Source: Olavius algarvensis Delta 4 endosymbiont (lineage in GTDB: Bacteria > Desulfobacterota > Desulfobacteria > Desulfobacterales > CAJINA01). Taken from it: 64,000 nt of DNA. The stretch covers positions 22,232 to 86,231 of the forward strand of contig CAJINA010000246.1 in the NCBI GenBank assembly GCA_905176665.1, written 5' to 3'. Under the pieces are notes generated by a model, which was not told where the DNA came from, did no database searches, and worked only from the letters and a program-made list of their open reading frames with translations. Below, piece after piece: positions 26,414 through 34,488 of this stretch (the stretch's first letter is position 1; each line of letters opens with the position of its first letter). The translations under genes and the position numbers were made by a program.

Positions 26414-26755
26414 ATGATGCACGACCAGATGAAAACAATCTTTAAAGATCTATTGCTTCTCGAAGATGTCCAAGGCATCATTTTTCTCTCCCACCGTGGG
26501 AAACAATTGTTCTGCCAATACGATGGCCAAACCGCGGGCGACTTGAAACACTTTGACTGGAGCGCTTTTACCAGTGCTTTTCAATGCGTGCGCGAAGCCG
26601 AACTGGTGTTCGGCAACAACCGGATATTCTACCGGCGGGCCGAACTGGGCCAGATCATCATCATCATGGGCTGGTTCGCCACCATTGCAATGATCCGGCT
26701 GAAATGCAACGAATTGCTGCCAGCGATTTCCCCGGACGCCCCTGACTGCGACTGA
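26414..26755 (+). CDS. Small roadblock/LC7-like protein, copy 2
   Basis: A 113-residue paralogue of the protein at 24706: MMHDQMKTIFKDLLLLEDVQ and GIIFLSHRGKQLF at the N-terminus, RRAELGQIIIIMGWFATIAM and RLKCNELLPAIS at the C-terminus. It is separated from the upstream regulator by 156 bases, unlike copy 1, whose coding regions overlap. It ends 20 bases before the PilB-like ATPase gene. By context it is an accessory factor linking the receiver protein to the motor ATPase; this is inference. Confidence 0.7.
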   Translation: MMHDQMKTIFKDLLLLEDVQGIIFLSHRGKQLFCQYDGQTAGDLKHFDWSAFTSAFQCVREAELVFGNNRIFYRRAELGQIIIIMGWFATIAMIRLKCNELLPAISPDAPDCD

Positions 26756-26775
26756 CTGAAATTTGGAATCGATTA

Positions 26776-27087
26776 ATGGATATCAAGCAAAAAATCGCGG
26801 AAGCTGAAGCCTATCAAAAACACGGGCTGTATTCTGAGGCCTTGGGCCTGTTTGAAGAACTTTTAAAGAGCAAATCAGGCCTGAACGCGGCTCTGGAGAA
26901 CAAACTCCAAAAAAAGTCACCGATATCAAAGGTGAACTTGAAAGCCTGGATCAGGATGACACCACGATCACCGCCGAAGACGCTTCCCTGCTGCGCGAAA
27001 CCTGGGATGACGGTGGCGAGAATATCCACGAAATCATCAGCAGCGCCAATGTATACCGGGAACTCGGACTGTACAAGGAAGCTGTGA
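26776..27087 (+). CDS. TPR-containing N-terminal part of the PilB-like ATPase (zero frame)
   Basis: Starts at ATG 26776 and encodes a tetratricopeptide-like helix pair (IAEAEAYQKHGLYSEALGLF). At 26910-26916 the zero frame reads CAA AAA AAG, which contains the heptamer A AAA AAG in the phase used for -1 frameshifting in dnaX. Zero-frame reading past it is meaningless and stops at 27087 (103 residues). The -1 frame from 26916 reads VTDIKGELESLDQDDTTI and continues into the ATPase. GGAG lies 11 bases before the heptamer. Either this is a programmed frameshift, an A7-for-A8 sequence error, or a real mutation. Confidence 0.7.
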   Translation: MDIKQKIAEAEAYQKHGLYSEALGLFEELLKSKSGLNAALENKLQKKSPISKVNLKAWIRMTPRSPPKTLPCCAKPGMTVARISTKSSAAPMYTGNSDCTRKL

Positions 27088-29135
27088 TTGAGTATTCCAA
27101 GTTGTTCGCGCACGAAGATTTTTCCACGGACATCCTCCCTGATATGGCCGAATGTATGTTCCAGGCCCACTCTCCTTCCCGGGTGATCGATCAGATCGAA
27201 AAGATCATCTCCGACCACGAGCTCGATAACAAGACCACCGCCGAAATCAAATTTATTTTCGGAAAGCAAATGCAGGCCAAGGGGCACGAAGATCTGGCTT
27301 TGGAATATTTTGAATCGGTCAAGGAGATCGATTCCGAGTATGAAGATATCGAGAATTACATCACCACGGCCCTCTCCTCGGCGACGTATGAGTCAAAATA
27401 TGATTACCTGCTGCGTTACAAGGTTGTCACCACGACCCAATTGCAGAATGCGTTGACCATTTCCAAAAAATCGGGCCGCAGTGTTGATTTCGTGCTCACC
27501 GATAACTTCCGCATCGACATAGCCGAGGTCGGTAAATCACTCGGCCTCTTTTTCCAGCTACCATTCAAGACATTTGATCCACAGATGCAGATTCCATATG
27601 AGCTGACCCGCAACCTCAAGCAGACCTTTCTCCTGCAAAACACCTGGGTGCCGTTGGCGTGGGAACTGGGCGGGGTGGACGTAATGATCGATGACCCCAC
27701 GGATCTGCTCAAAACGGATCCGATCCCGGGTCTGTTAAACGCCAAAAAGGTCAATTACATAGTCAGCATCAAGGAAGAGATCGAAAAAGTCATCAAGCAT
27801 GTTTACGAGGAAAAATCTGATGACGATATGGAGATGGAATCGGAGGATAGCAACGATTTCGACATGATGCCGGACATTGACTTTGAGGAGGAGGATGAAA
27901 GCGAAGATGATGCGTATGAAGAAGTAGACGAATCTTCCGGTCAAATCGTGCGCATGGTTGACCAGATCCTGATTTCCGCTTACCGTAAGGGCTCCTCCGA
28001 CATTCACATCGAACCGTCCGCCATCACCAAGAAAACGAATATCCGCTTCCGAATCGACGGTGTCTGCCAGGAAGTTCTCCAGGTGCCCAACACCAATGCC
28101 CGAGCCCTCATGTCGCGGCTTAAAATCATGAGCAGCCTGGACATTGCCGAAAGACGGCTGCCCCAGGATGGTAAAATCAAGTTTAAGCGCAAAGGTATCA
28201 AACCCTTCGAATTGCGGGTGGCGACGTTGCCGACCGCCGGCGGATTCGAGGACGCGGTTCTGCGTATCCTGGCCGAGTCCGGTGCCATGGCGCTGGCCGA
28301 TATGGGCATGAACGAGCGCAACCATGGGATCATGGAAAAAATTATCGTACAGCCCTACGGCCTGGTGCTGGTGGTCGGCCCCACCGGTTCCGGAAAAACC
28401 ACCACCCTGCATGCCGCCCTGGGGCATATCAACAAGCCGGGGATCAAAATATGGGCCGCCGAAGATCCCGTGGAAATTTCCCAGGCCGGTTTGCGCCAGG
28501 TGGAGTGCAAACCGAAAATCGGGCTCGATTTTGCCCGGGTGATGCGCGCCTTTCTCCGGGCGGACCCCGACGTCATCATGATCGGTGAAATGCGGGATCA
28601 CGAAACCGCTTCCATCGGTGTTGAGGCTTCCCTTACCGGTCACCTGGTTTTCTCCACCCTGCACACCAACAGTGCCCCGGAAACCGTTACCCGCCTGCTG
28701 GACATGGGGCTCAATCCCCTGAACTTTTCAGATGCCTTTCTGGGCGTTCTGGCCCAGCGATTGATCCGCCGGCTTTGTAAGAAATGTAAGAAAAAGTTCA
28801 ACCCCAATGAGGAACAGTTTCAGGATATTGTAAAATATTACGGTGAAGACGCCTTTTCACGAGCGGGTGTTGAATTCAGTGAAGACCTGGAACTGTACGA
28901 AACCGTCGGCTGCGAGGAATGCAATGATACCGGGTATCGGGGCCGCGCCGGCGTACACGAAATGATGGAAGGTACGCCGACCATCAAGCGGATGATCAAA
29001 AACGAGGCAACCTCCGAGGAACTTTTCAAAAAATCGTTCGAAGAGGGCATGACCACCATCAAGCAGGACGGTATTTCAAAAGTATTTCTAGGACTTACAG
29101 ATATAAAGGAAATTCAGCGGGTTTGCGTGGATTAA
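26916..29135 (+). CDS. PilB/GspE-type secretion ATPase, main part (read in -1 frame after the slip)
   Basis: Hexameric ATPase that powers pilus extension or type II secretion. After a second TPR-like repeat (ISSANVYRELGLYKEAVIEY) there is an MshEN-like N-terminal domain (VVTTTQLQNALTISKKSG), a very acidic linker (DDDMEMESEDSNDF, EEEDESEDDAYEEVDESS) and the ATPase core: SSDIHIEP, Walker A GPTGSGKTTT, Walker B ADPDVIMIGEMRD, the HTNSAPETVTRLLDMG segment and a zinc site (CKKCKKKF, GCEECNDTGYRG). Read alone, the first start is GTG at 27084. The TPR-plus-acidic-linker front is unusual for PilB. It closes the MglA-PATAN block. Confidence 0.85.
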   Translation, partial: VTDIKGELESLDQDDTTITAEDASLLRETWDDGGENIHEIISSANVYRELGLYKEAVIEYSKLFAHEDFSTDILPDMAECMFQAHSPSRVIDQIEKIISDHELDNKTTAEIKFIFGKQMQAKGHEDLALEYFESVKEIDSEYEDIENYITTALSSATYESKYDYLLRYKVVTTTQLQNALTISKKSGRSVDFVLTDNFRIDIAEVGKSLGLFFQLPFKTFDPQMQIPYELTRNLKQTFLLQNTWVPLAWELGGVDVMIDDPTDLLKTDPIPGLLNAKKVNYIVSIKEEIEKVIKHVYEEKSDDDMEMESEDSNDFDMMPDIDFEEEDESEDDAYEEVDESSGQIVRMVDQILISAYRKGSSDIHIEPSAITKKTNIRFRIDGVCQEVLQVPNTNARALMSRLKIMSSLDIAERRLPQDGKIKFKRKGIKPFELRVATLPTAGGFEDAVLRILAESGAMALADMGMNERNHGIMEKIIVQPYGLVLVVGPTGSGKTTTLHAALGHINKPGIKIWAAEDPVEISQAGLRQVECKPKIGLDFARVMRAFLRADPDVIMIGEMRDHETASIGVEASLTGHLVFSTLHTNSAPETVTRLLDMGLNPLNFSDAFLGVLAQRLIRRLCKKCKKKFNPNEEQFQDIVKYYGEDAFSRAGVEFSEDLELYETVGCEECNDTGYRGRAGVHEMMEGTPTIKRMIKNEATSEELFKKSFEEGMTTIKQDGISKVFLGLTDIKEIQRVCVD

Positions 29136-29216
29136 CCCGCGGGCAGGTTTTATGTTTCTGGGGTTGCTCTGGATCAACCATGCAAATCTAAACCGAAAAC
29201 ATGGAACGCGGCTATC

Positions 29217-29723
29217 ATGAACTATACCATCCTCATCGTTGATGATCAGGAATTGATTCGTGATCTTCTGGAAGACGCGTTGAAAAGGGAGCACTTTACG
29301 GTCCTGAGCGCCTCTTCGGCCGAAGAGGCGCTGGCGGTTCTGGAGAGTCACCCGGTCGACGTGGTCATTTCCGACGAGGTGATGCCCGGTATGGCCGGTT
29401 CCGATTTTCTGGCCATTGTCCGCCAGAAATACCCGGACACCCTCCGGATGATCCTTACCGGGCACGCGCGCATCGATTCCGCCATCAAAGCGATAAACGA
29501 AGGCGAGGTCTACCGGTTTTTCACCAAGCCCTGCAACGTGGTAGACCTGATGGTCTCCATCAAACAGGGCCTCAATCAGAAGGAACTGGAACGGGAGAAC
29601 CAGCGGCTGCTGCGCCTGGTGAAAGAAAAAACCGCTTCGGAGACATCTCTCAAGCAAAAACATCCCGAAATTTTCGAGGTCAAAAGGGATGCCAGCGGCG
29701 CAGTCATCATAGATGATGATTGA
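29217..29723 (+). CDS. Response regulator, receiver plus coiled-coil tail
   Basis: A 168-residue protein: receiver domain (residues 1-120) with ILIVDDQELIRDLL, phosphoacceptor Asp in VISDEVMPGMAG and the FTKPCNVVDL segment (KPC where most receivers have KPF), then a helical tail (NQKELERENQRLLRLVKEK) and an acidic end (IIDDD). The receiver resembles those of HD-GYP proteins (RpfG-type) but no output domain follows. It lies 81 bases after the PilB-like gene on the same strand. Confidence 0.85.
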   Translation: MNYTILIVDDQELIRDLLEDALKREHFTVLSASSAEEALAVLESHPVDVVISDEVMPGMAGSDFLAIVRQKYPDTLRMILTGHARIDSAIKAINEGEVYRFFTKPCNVVDLMVSIKQGLNQKELERENQRLLRLVKEKTASETSLKQKHPEIFEVKRDASGAVIIDDD

Positions 29724-29978
29724 AGCCGGCTCACGCTTTCCCTCCACCGTCGTCAAGCCGCCCGGACAAGCTGCGGCCGTTAGGGCCTTGGGCACTATTT
29801 ATCGTCAACCCGGTCCACCCCACCCTTTCAACTGCACGTAACTTCTGGAGCCCCTTGCTGACCGGCACCGGTGCCGGGACGCGGCCGTTGCCGGATGAAA
29901 GTGCCGTATGCGTTGATAATGCCGCATTTTCTTGATATATTACTGGAAACTATCAGGAATCGGGCGAATCGCCAAATT

Positions 29979-30473
29979 ATGCGTTCACCAATACACATAC
30001 AGGATCACGGGGTTTCACTAATCGAAATGATGGTCGTCCTGATGCTCTTGGGAATTGTTTCCGCCGTGGTTATCAGCCGGATCACCAGTACTGCCGATAT
30101 GGAACTGGCCGTCAAGGCTAATTCGGTCCGCAACCACATCCGCTATGCCCAGATCGTGGCCATGAAAAGCAACGATATGACCTGGGGTATAAAATGTGAC
30201 GGAACCGATTACTGGGTTTTCAAGACGGCCACCCCCGAAGTGGCGGCCGAACCGAACGACACCAATAACATGGTTTACCTGCCCGGCAATGAAAATAAAA
30301 AAATCGCACTGCCGGATATGGATGCCTTCACGCTCTGTTTCGATCGCTTCGGCATCCCTTATGAATACCAGGCTACCACTATTGTTCCGATCACGGCGGC
30401 TGAAACCATCCAAATAGGCCCCCGCTCGCTGGCCGTTACCCCGGAAACGGGTTTTGTGGAACGAGGGACCTGA
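29979..30473 (+). CDS. Minor pilin / pseudopilin, GspH-like
   Basis: Type IV prepilin-like protein, 164 residues. The leader is MRSPIHIQDHG and cleavage would follow G11: HG^VSLIEMMVVLMLLG, with the essential Glu at +5. The residue after the cleavage site is Val rather than the usual Phe. The following hydrophobic helix and the globular domain (KANSVRNHIRYAQIVAMKS) match GspH/FimT. The ATG at 29979 is chosen because it starts a normal short leader; a longer frame to 29871 has no leader-like features. Its end is followed after one base by the next pilin gene. Confidence 0.88.
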   Translation: MRSPIHIQDHGVSLIEMMVVLMLLGIVSAVVISRITSTADMELAVKANSVRNHIRYAQIVAMKSNDMTWGIKCDGTDYWVFKTATPEVAAEPNDTNNMVYLPGNENKKIALPDMDAFTLCFDRFGIPYEYQATTIVPITAAETIQIGPRSLAVTPETGFVERGT

Positions 30474-30474
30474 T

Positions 30475-30912
30475 ATGACCGCAGGGACAACACAACGTGG
30501 TTTCACGCTCATTGAGATTATCGTCACCATTCTACTCGGATCTATTCTGGCCGCCCTGATGTTTCAATTTATGGGCACCGCCCTGACCGGCAGTTCCGGA
30601 CCGGTCAACATCGTCCGGGATAGCGCGGATATGGAGGCGCTTATGGAAGAGGTTATTGCCGACTATGTCAAACGCATCAACGCCAACCCGGCCACGGCCC
30701 TGGCGCTGATGAAGACCGATGCAGATGCCTTGGTTTACGGCAGTGAGGTAACCATGGCCTACATCGAATTTGACGGCAGCGGCAATGAGGCGGTGCCGGC
30801 CTCGCCACCTACCGATACACTGAAGGTGACGGTGCAATCTGCCGGCCATACACTGGTAACGTTGCTGACCAACAGCCGGGCGCAAACCGATGACCCGGTA
30901 AGCAAATACTGA
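30475..30912 (+). CDS. Minor pilin / pseudopilin
   Basis: 145 residues with a short prepilin leader MTAGTTQRG and cleavage before FTLIEIIVTILLGSILAALM; Glu is at +5. The globular part (DSADMEALMEEVIADYVKRI) is not assigned to a named pilin subtype. It begins one base after the preceding stop codon and ends just before the next pilin, so the three are co-translated. In MSHA-like clusters an equivalent set of minor pilins (mshC, D, O) primes assembly. Confidence 0.85.
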   Translation: MTAGTTQRGFTLIEIIVTILLGSILAALMFQFMGTALTGSSGPVNIVRDSADMEALMEEVIADYVKRINANPATALALMKTDADALVYGSEVTMAYIEFDGSGNEAVPASPPTDTLKVTVQSAGHTLVTLLTNSRAQTDDPVSKY

Positions 30913-30917
30913 GGCCC

Positions 30918-31409
30918 ATGCACAAGGAAGCCGGATTCACCTTGATCGAGGTTGTTGCCTCGCTGGTACTCGTTGGCATACTCGCCACCTTTGCCAGCCT
31001 GTTCCTGGTGGTCGGCCTAACAGGCTACGAAACGACCCGCAATGCGGCTGACGCCGCCATGAATGCCGAGGTGGCACTGAACCGGATCAGCCTGGAGCTG
31101 CGCACCATCAACAGCATCCCGTCGGCGCCGGTGGCCAACACATCGTTGGCCTACACCAGTTCGGAGGCCACCTTGAGCGGCAGCCGAACCTTGAGATTTT
31201 CGTCGGGCAGTCTTTTTGTCAGAGTCGATGGTGTCGATTATAAACTGATCGAGGATATTTCCAATCCACTGCTGTCCATAAGTTACGACGACCTGGACAA
31301 TGACACCCTGGACGAAGTGGCTTATATCACAATCGGATTCGAACTGGAGGCCATGCCGGCCTTCCAGGTTCGGGTTTATCCGCGAGTGATGATTGACAAA
31401 ACATGGTAA
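30918..31409 (+). CDS. Minor pilin / pseudopilin, GspJ/PilW-like
   Basis: 163 residues with leader MHKEAG and cleavage before FTLIEVVASLVLVG. The next part (TTRNAADAAMNAEVALNRIS) and the following beta-rich domain (SLFVRVDGVDYKLIEDISN) are in keeping with a GspJ/PilW-like or MshO-like minor pilin. It overlaps slightly the longest frame of the large gene that follows. Confidence 0.85.
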   Translation: MHKEAGFTLIEVVASLVLVGILATFASLFLVVGLTGYETTRNAADAAMNAEVALNRISLELRTINSIPSAPVANTSLAYTSSEATLSGSRTLRFSSGSLFVRVDGVDYKLIEDISNPLLSISYDDLDNDTLDEVAYITIGFELEAMPAFQVRVYPRVMIDKTW

Positions 31410-31428
31410 ATGGCTGATATTTAGACTG

Positions 31429-34400
31429 ATGCGTACTCTAACAAAATCTAAACTGGGACACAGGACCCCCAAAGGCGCACCGCTGATCGGACCGGACCAG
31501 TCCGGCGCCGTCATGATATATATCATCGTAGTGATCCTGATCTTTGGTTTCCTGGGCGCCGGCATGATCTCCATGTTTACCTCCTCGACCATGATGAGCT
31601 CCGGAACGCCCAACTATGCCCGCAACGCCGAGTACCTCGCTGAAGCGGGCCTGCGCTACACCGTCAGTGAGCTCAGAAACAAAGGCTACACAAAAGGTGT
31701 TATCAGCACCCTGAACAACACAACGTACACTCTCACTGACGTCGGGACCTTTACCGTCAATGTGTTCGGCAAATGGTTTGAATCAACAGCCGATTACGAT
31801 GCCTCCAGCGGGACCCTCTCTTTGAACATCCCGCAATGGAATTCGAGCACCGGGAATTTTCCGAATGACACCATCACCACGGACGAATTCGATATTCCCA
31901 CCGGTGCCTGGGTTGTGAACCTGGAGGGTCTCCGCGACGCGAAGATTTACAGTGGTACACCGGATAAATATTCCGCCGAAATCCAGAGCGTGGTCTATTC
32001 ATCCATCAATATCAACCTGACGGATGATTTCGAGGCCAAAGCCAGTTCCGTTTCCCCCTATCGCCCGGCTGATCCCATCTGCCTGGCCGTTAAGTCGGGA
32101 TCGCTTCAAACCCCCGTTGCCGGAGGAGAGTTGGAATTACCAGATGCAGCGAACGCATTCTTCCCGGAAAAATACGGCTCTTTCTACGTAGAAGATGACC
32201 TAGCCGAGAAAAAACTCTACTTCTATGAGAAAAGAGAAATAGTGCCGGGGGTTCCACAAAAAGCAAAACTTACCGGCCTGTCGGAAGCTGTGTCCGTCGA
32301 CCCAGGTGACCTTGTCATTTTATCAACCCGCAACCACATGATTGCTGCTTCCGGTGCGGCCAGCAGCAGTACCACCGGGGGTGAGAATTTTCACGCTTCC
32401 AACTATAGACAGAACATCCTGTCGCCCCAGGATGTGGATCCGCCGGCCATTGACCTGCCCGAGGATCTGGAAACGGATGCCATTGTCGGTAAGATGGATA
32501 CACCGGCCGAATCCGATTCCGGGGCCGTGGATGTGGATACCGGTACCGGTGAAATCACGCTGGGCGGGGGCGTCACTTCCGCGTACGGGTCGGTATTCTT
32601 CGGCGGGGATGTCACCATTGGCGGCGCCTCGGTCTGCAACGGCGGCAAATGTGTGTTCGACAAAGGCGTGCGCACCTTTTTCGTATTGGATTACACCGGC
32701 ACCGGCGACGGCTTCACCTTTGCCCTGATCAACGGCACCGACAACTCGGTCGGAGCGACCGGCGGGAGCGGCGGTTCCGGTGAGTTGCTGGCCTATGCCG
32801 GCGACGGCGGTGCGATCGGCTCCGGTCTGATACCGCCCAAGATGGCCCTCGAATTCGACACCTATGTCAACAGCAGCCGGAACGACCCGGACCTGGGCAC
32901 CTCCCATCGGGACGTCCTGCAGTATGTCTACTGGGGCGACAGCCAGGCCGACCTGTTTGATGACAACGAGCACGATACGGGCGGGTCCGGCGAAAAATGG
33001 TCGCCCTACAGCACCAACCACGACGTTATCACACCAACGGTTCTCAACAGCGATGAAACCGCGCTGTATGCCAACAGCAACGGCGATATCTACGCCCTTA
33101 ACCCGGATGACGGAAGCACTCTGTGGACATCACCCGACTACTTTGACCTCACCACCGATTCATTTGCTGGTCTCGTGGTTGACGGTTCCGGCCAGATCCT
33201 GATCGGCAATGATTATAGCGCCGGCTATATCGATTCCATTAAACCCGACGGCAGCGGTTGGAACTGGTTCACCGCTGTAATCGGCGATGTCCGCTCCAAC
33301 CCGGTGATCGACAGCAGCGGCATCGTCTATTTCGGGACGGAAAGCGGCTATTTCTACGCCTTCAATAACAACCCCAGTTCCGGCATCGCCAAGTGGTCCT
33401 ACAATATCGGCGGCGGCTACGACATCAAGGGCACCCCGGCCCTGAGCGCGGATGAAGCCACGGTCTATTTTGCCTCCATCGATTCCGAGTACCTCTATGC
33501 TCTCAACACGTCCGACGGGTCTTTCAAGTGGCGGTTGGACTTGCTGGGGCCGATCTACTCCTCACCCGTGGTGGCCGACGACGGTACCATTTACATCGGC
33601 AGTGACGGCGGCTCCGGGGTGGGCTACCTGTTCGCCGTCAATCCGGACGGAAGCCAGAAGTGGCGTTACGATTTTATCCCCACCAATCCCCATAGTGCCC
33701 CCACCATCGGCCCCGACGGCACCATTTATATTGGCAATGACGATAATTATCTCTATGCCATCACCGACGAGGGGACCTCCGGTGCGCTGAAATGGCGCTT
33801 TCTCACCGGCGGAGATATTGACTCCAAACCTCTGGTCCATGAGGACGGCACGATCTGGTTCGGTTCGAACGATAATCATCTGTACGTCGTCGACAATGAA
33901 GGCGGGCTCCAGATCGACCGTTTCAACCTCTATGGGGATGTCACGGCCGGCCCAATCCAGGGCTCCGACGGGGCCGTGTACGTCGGTTCCAAAAACAACA
34001 AAGTGTTCGCCCACAAGCCATCCTGCAACCCGCAGAATATCGAAACCCGCGTTTTTTCTTACGACGATCTGCTGGCCGGTGAAGCCGTAGAGGAGCTTGG
34101 CGATATCGCTGATTCTGACAACTGGCTAAACAGCAGCCCCTGGGCCGTGCGCGTGGAGGTGGAACGCAGTGAGACGGCCAATTCCCGGGGGTTATATGAG
34201 TATACCCTAAAGACCTGGATTCGCCAGTGCCAGCAGGCCGGCTGCGGTGACATCACCGCCACCTATTTTGCAGATACGCGTATCGCCTACGAAGCCAAAG
34301 GCCCGCACCTCACCCAGACAGTCGGACTTTGTCCTGATCAGCATGATAAATTCGACACCTTTCTCTATGGATTTACCCAGGCCACCGGCAGCGCGAGCCA

Positions 34401-34482
34401 GACTGCAATCATCACCAACATAGGATTAGGCTTCATACGACAAGGCGACTTCGTCATCTCCAGCGATGCGAACTGGCAATAG
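31429..34482 (+). CDS. PilX-like minor pilin with lectin-like domain split by a PQQ-type beta-propeller
   Basis: About 1017 residues. The start at 31429 is chosen because it gives a short basic leader before QSGAVMIYIIVVILIFGFLG, the PilX/MshP-type helix, followed by ARNAEYLAEAGLRYTVSEL. About residues 413-525 look like the first half of an L-type lectin-like sandwich (TFFVLDYTGTGDGFTFALI, PPKMALEFDTYVN). Residues about 530-866 are a PQQ-like beta-propeller of roughly seven blades (SNPVIDSSGIVYFGTESGY, SSPVVADDGTIYIGS, DSKPLVHEDGTIWFG). The end (WAVRVEVERSETANSRGLYE, FDTFLYGFTQATGSASQ) resembles the second lectin half. It may be a pilus-tip adhesin that replaces PilY1 or fuses MshP with MshQ. 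Confidence 0.75.
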   Translation: MRTLTKSKLGHRTPKGAPLIGPDQSGAVMIYIIVVILIFGFLGAGMISMFTSSTMMSSGTPNYARNAEYLAEAGLRYTVSELRNKGYTKGVISTLNNTTYTLTDVGTFTVNVFGKWFESTADYDASSGTLSLNIPQWNSSTGNFPNDTITTDEFDIPTGAWVVNLEGLRDAKIYSGTPDKYSAEIQSVVYSSININLTDDFEAKASSVSPYRPADPICLAVKSGSLQTPVAGGELELPDAANAFFPEKYGSFYVEDDLAEKKLYFYEKREIVPGVPQKAKLTGLSEAVSVDPGDLVILSTRNHMIAASGAASSSTTGGENFHASNYRQNILSPQDVDPPAIDLPEDLETDAIVGKMDTPAESDSGAVDVDTGTGEITLGGGVTSAYGSVFFGGDVTIGGASVCNGGKCVFDKGVRTFFVLDYTGTGDGFTFALINGTDNSVGATGGSGGSGELLAYAGDGGAIGSGLIPPKMALEFDTYVNSSRNDPDLGTSHRDVLQYVYWGDSQADLFDDNEHDTGGSGEKWSPYSTNHDVITPTVLNSDETALYANSNGDIYALNPDDGSTLWTSPDYFDLTTDSFAGLVVDGSGQILIGNDYSAGYIDSIKPDGSGWNWFTAVIGDVRSNPVIDSSGIVYFGTESGYFYAFNNNPSSGIAKWSYNIGGGYDIKGTPALSADEATVYFASIDSEYLYALNTSDGSFKWRLDLLGPIYSSPVVADDGTIYIGSDGGSGVGYLFAVNPDGSQKWRYDFIPTNPHSAPTIGPDGTIYIGNDDNYLYAITDEGTSGALKWRFLTGGDIDSKPLVHEDGTIWFGSNDNHLYVVDNEGGLQIDRFNLYGDVTAGPIQGSDGAVYVGSKNNKVFAHKPSCNPQNIETRVFSYDDLLAGEAVEELGDIADSDNWLNSSPWAVRVEVERSETANSRGLYEYTLKTWIRQCQQAGCGDITATYFADTRIAYEAKGPHLTQTVGLCPDQHDKFDTFLYGFTQATGSASQTAIITNIGLGFIRQGDFVISSDANWQ

Positions 34483-34488
34483 ACCGGC

